Both the position numbers and the translations under genes were made by a program. Shown here piece after piece: positions 62,660-64,000 of a stretch of DNA of 64,000 nucleotides; position 1 is the first letter of the stretch; the number at the start of each line of letters is the position of its first letter. The DNA is taken from assembly GCF_900141735.1 (NCBI RefSeq), contig NZ_FQYO01000003.1, positions 372,001 to 436,000 of the forward strand, given 5' to 3'. The notes below the pieces were generated by a model that worked only from the letters and a program-made list of their open reading frames with translations, searched no databases and was not told where the DNA came from. Source of the stretch: Wenxinia saemankumensis (lineage in GTDB: Bacteria; Pseudomonadota; Alphaproteobacteria; Rhodobacterales; Rhodobacteraceae).

Positions 62660-63168
62660 GCGCGCCGTCCGGCCATCGCCCCTTCGTGCTCTGGCCCGAC
62701 CGGCGGCTGCGGATTCCCGCCGCGCCGGTCGGGGCGATCACGGACGAGATCCGCGCGATCTGGGACGAGATGGTGGATGCGATGGAGGCGATGCCGGGCG
62801 TCGGCCTCGCCGCCGTCCAGCTGGGCATCCCGCTGCGCCTCGCCGTGGTCGACGCCTCGGACGCGCGGGGCCAGGCGGTGCGGATGGCCAATCCCGAGAT
62901 CCTCCATGCCAGCGTGCAGCCGCGCGAGCACGAGGAGGCCTCGCCCAACTTGCCGGGCGTCTCGGCAATCGTCTCGCGCCCCCGGGCGGTGACCGTCCGG
63001 TTCCTCGGCGCGGACGGGACGGTGCAGGATCGCGATTTCGTCGGCCTCTGGGCGACAAGCGTGCAGCACCAGATCGACCACCTGGACGGGCGGCTCTATG
63101 TCCACCGCCTGTCGCGGCTGAAGCGGGACCGGCTGCTGGCGAAGTACGCGAAGCTGCGGGGGGCGTGA
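62656..63168 (+). CDS. Deformylase-like protein with lost catalytic residues
   Basis: The 170-residue third copy keeps the overall fold and VGLAAVQLG (near residue 50) but breaks the other motifs. The EGCLS box is replaced by [10 protein letters not shown], so the metal-binding cysteine is gone. The HExxH box reads HQIDHLDG, with Gln in place of the catalytic Glu. It is probably not an active deformylase. It remains in-frame, undamaged and translationally coupled to its neighbours, so a binding or regulatory role is possible. Confidence 0.9.
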   Translation: MSAPSGHRPFVLWPDRRLRIPAAPVGAITDEIRAIWDEMVDAMEAMPGVGLAAVQLGIPLRLAVVDASDARGQAVRMANPEILHASVQPREHEEASPNLPGVSAIVSRPRAVTVRFLGADGTVQDRDFVGLWATSVQHQIDHLDGRLYVHRLSRLKRDRLLAKYAKLRGA

Positions 63169-64000
63169 TGCGGATCGTCTTCATGGGCACGCCCGACTTC
63201 TCGGTCCCCGTGTTGGATGCGGTGGCGGCGCAGCATAAGGTCATCTGCGCCTACACCCAGCCGCCCCGGCCCGCGGGACGCGGGCAGAAGCCGCGCCCCT
63301 CGCCGGTCCAGGCCCGGGCCGAGGCGCTGGGGATCGAGGTCCGCCACCCCGCGACGCTGAAGGGCGAGGAGGATCGCGCCGCCTTCGCCGCGCTGGGGGC
63401 GGATGTCGCCGTCGTCGTGGCCTACGGGCTGATCCTGCCCCGCCCGGTCCTGGACGCGCCACGCCACGGCTGCCTCAACGTGCATGCCTCGCTCCTGCCG
63501 CGCTGGCGCGGGGCCGCGCCGATCCACCGCGCCGTGATGGCGGGCGATCCCGAGACGGGCATCTGCATCATGCGGATGGAGGCGGGGCTCGATACCGGGC
63601 CGGTGCTGAGCCGCGTGACTACGCCCATCGGGGCGGAGGAGACCACCGGCGACCTGCACGACCGTCTGTCCGGCATCGGCGCGGCGGCGATGGTGGACGT
63701 GCTCATGCACCTGCCCTCGCTCGTCCCGCAGCCCCAGCCGGAGGAGGGCGTGACCTATGCGGCCAAGATCGACAAGGCCGAGGCCCGCATCGACTGGACC
63801 CGCCCCGCCGGAGAGGTCAGCGCCCTCATCCGCGGTCTCTCGCCCTTTCCAGGCGCCTGGACGATGGCGGGGGAGGAGCGGATCCGGCTCCTGCGCTGCC
63901 GCGTGGTGGAGGGCACCGGCGCCCCCGGTGCCGTGCTGGGCGGATTCACCATCGCCTGCGGCAGCGGTGCGGTCGAAATCACCGAGGTGCAGCGCGCGGG
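63168..64000 (+). CDS. fmt: Methionyl-tRNA formyltransferase (partial)
   Basis: Fmt formylates initiator Met-tRNA, the step that the deformylases reverse after translation. The 277 residues seen begin [19 protein letters not shown] and include [45 protein letters not shown] (the folate-binding and catalytic region, near residue 85-130). The C-terminal domain starts near 205 (AARIDW-like). The gene runs past the window end. Its ATG shares one base with the stop of the third deformylase-like gene. Confidence 0.96.
   Translation, partial: MRIVFMGTPDFSVPVLDAVAAQHKVICAYTQPPRPAGRGQKPRPSPVQARAEALGIEVRHPATLKGEEDRAAFAALGADVAVVVAYGLILPRPVLDAPRHGCLNVHASLLPRWRGAAPIHRAVMAGDPETGICIMRMEAGLDTGPVLSRVTTPIGAEETTGDLHDRLSGIGAAAMVDVLMHLPSLVPQPQPEEGVTYAAKIDKAEARIDWTRPAGEVSALIRGLSPFPGAWTMAGEERIRLLRCRVVEGTGAPGAVLGGFTIACGSGAVEITEVQRA

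Overview
This very GC-rich window reads as a stretch of alphaproteobacterial chromosome, most likely from the family Rhodobacteraceae. The evidence is the chvI-chvG-hprK-rapZ-ptsM-ptsH block, the run of three deformylase genes before fmt, a split aerobic-type cobalamin locus, and several small families typical of that group (DUF6473, DUF1636, DUF1244, DUF3859, YrhK). I saw no tRNA, rRNA, CRISPR array, transposase or phage gene. Genes are tightly packed and many junctions are 1-4 base stop/start overlaps.

Layout. 1-5.0 kb: a zinc-ribbon membrane protein faces away from ftsE-ftsX-plsC, a PPOX-type flavoprotein and an ICMT-like methyltransferase. 5.1-9.2 kb: dgcN, dgcA, a GFA protein, a D-amino-acid transaminase and a secreted protein, which together look like a D-amino-acid/D-glutamate catabolic unit. 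9.2-9.65 kb: a non-coding 166-bp tandem repeat. 9.7-18.9 kb: DUF1244, HAD and N-formylglutamate hydrolase genes, then pyk, rpmI-rplT, pheS-yrhK-pheT and mscL. 19-26.6 kb: ald with a divergent Lrp regulator, rpsU, coq9-quinone reductase, etfBA, a DUF6473 gene and hbd. 26.9-35.1 kb: a globin-coupled chemoreceptor, the regulatory PTS/ChvGI block, and divergent pckA. 35.1-44.6 kb: two DUF3859 secreted proteins, polA, GNAT, zinc-finger protein, an orphan ABC ATPase, HIT, and a GT14 glycosyltransferase/sulfotransferase pair. 44.7-47.2 kb: HxlR regulator with a glutaredoxin-MauE protein, and a lytic transglycosylase. 47.4-58.4 kb: cobalamin genes in two groups (DUF1636-cobC-cbiB leftward; small membrane protein-cbiX-cobH-cobL-cobI-cbiG/cobJ-cobM rightward), separated by a pseudo-receiver and a glutathionyl-hydroquinone reductase. 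58.5-64 kb: hypothetical gene, EEP-family phosphatase, DUF2238 membrane protein, PatB-type lyase, three deformylase genes and the first part of fmt.

How they work together. The 28.4-35.1 kb block links phosphoenolpyruvate status (HPr, EIIA, HPr kinase), envelope stress signalling (ChvG-ChvI) and gluconeogenesis (PckA). The 5-9 kb block predicts funnelling of D-amino acids through D-glutamate to N-acetyl-L-glutamate. The cobalamin cluster supplies cobalt chelation, most ring methylations, and the aminopropanol arm. The most unusual items are a deformylase paralogue that has lost catalytic residues, a six-copy dispersed 22-bp motif, several tandem repeats and hairpins at gene ends, and a cobaltochelatase with a long His-rich tail.
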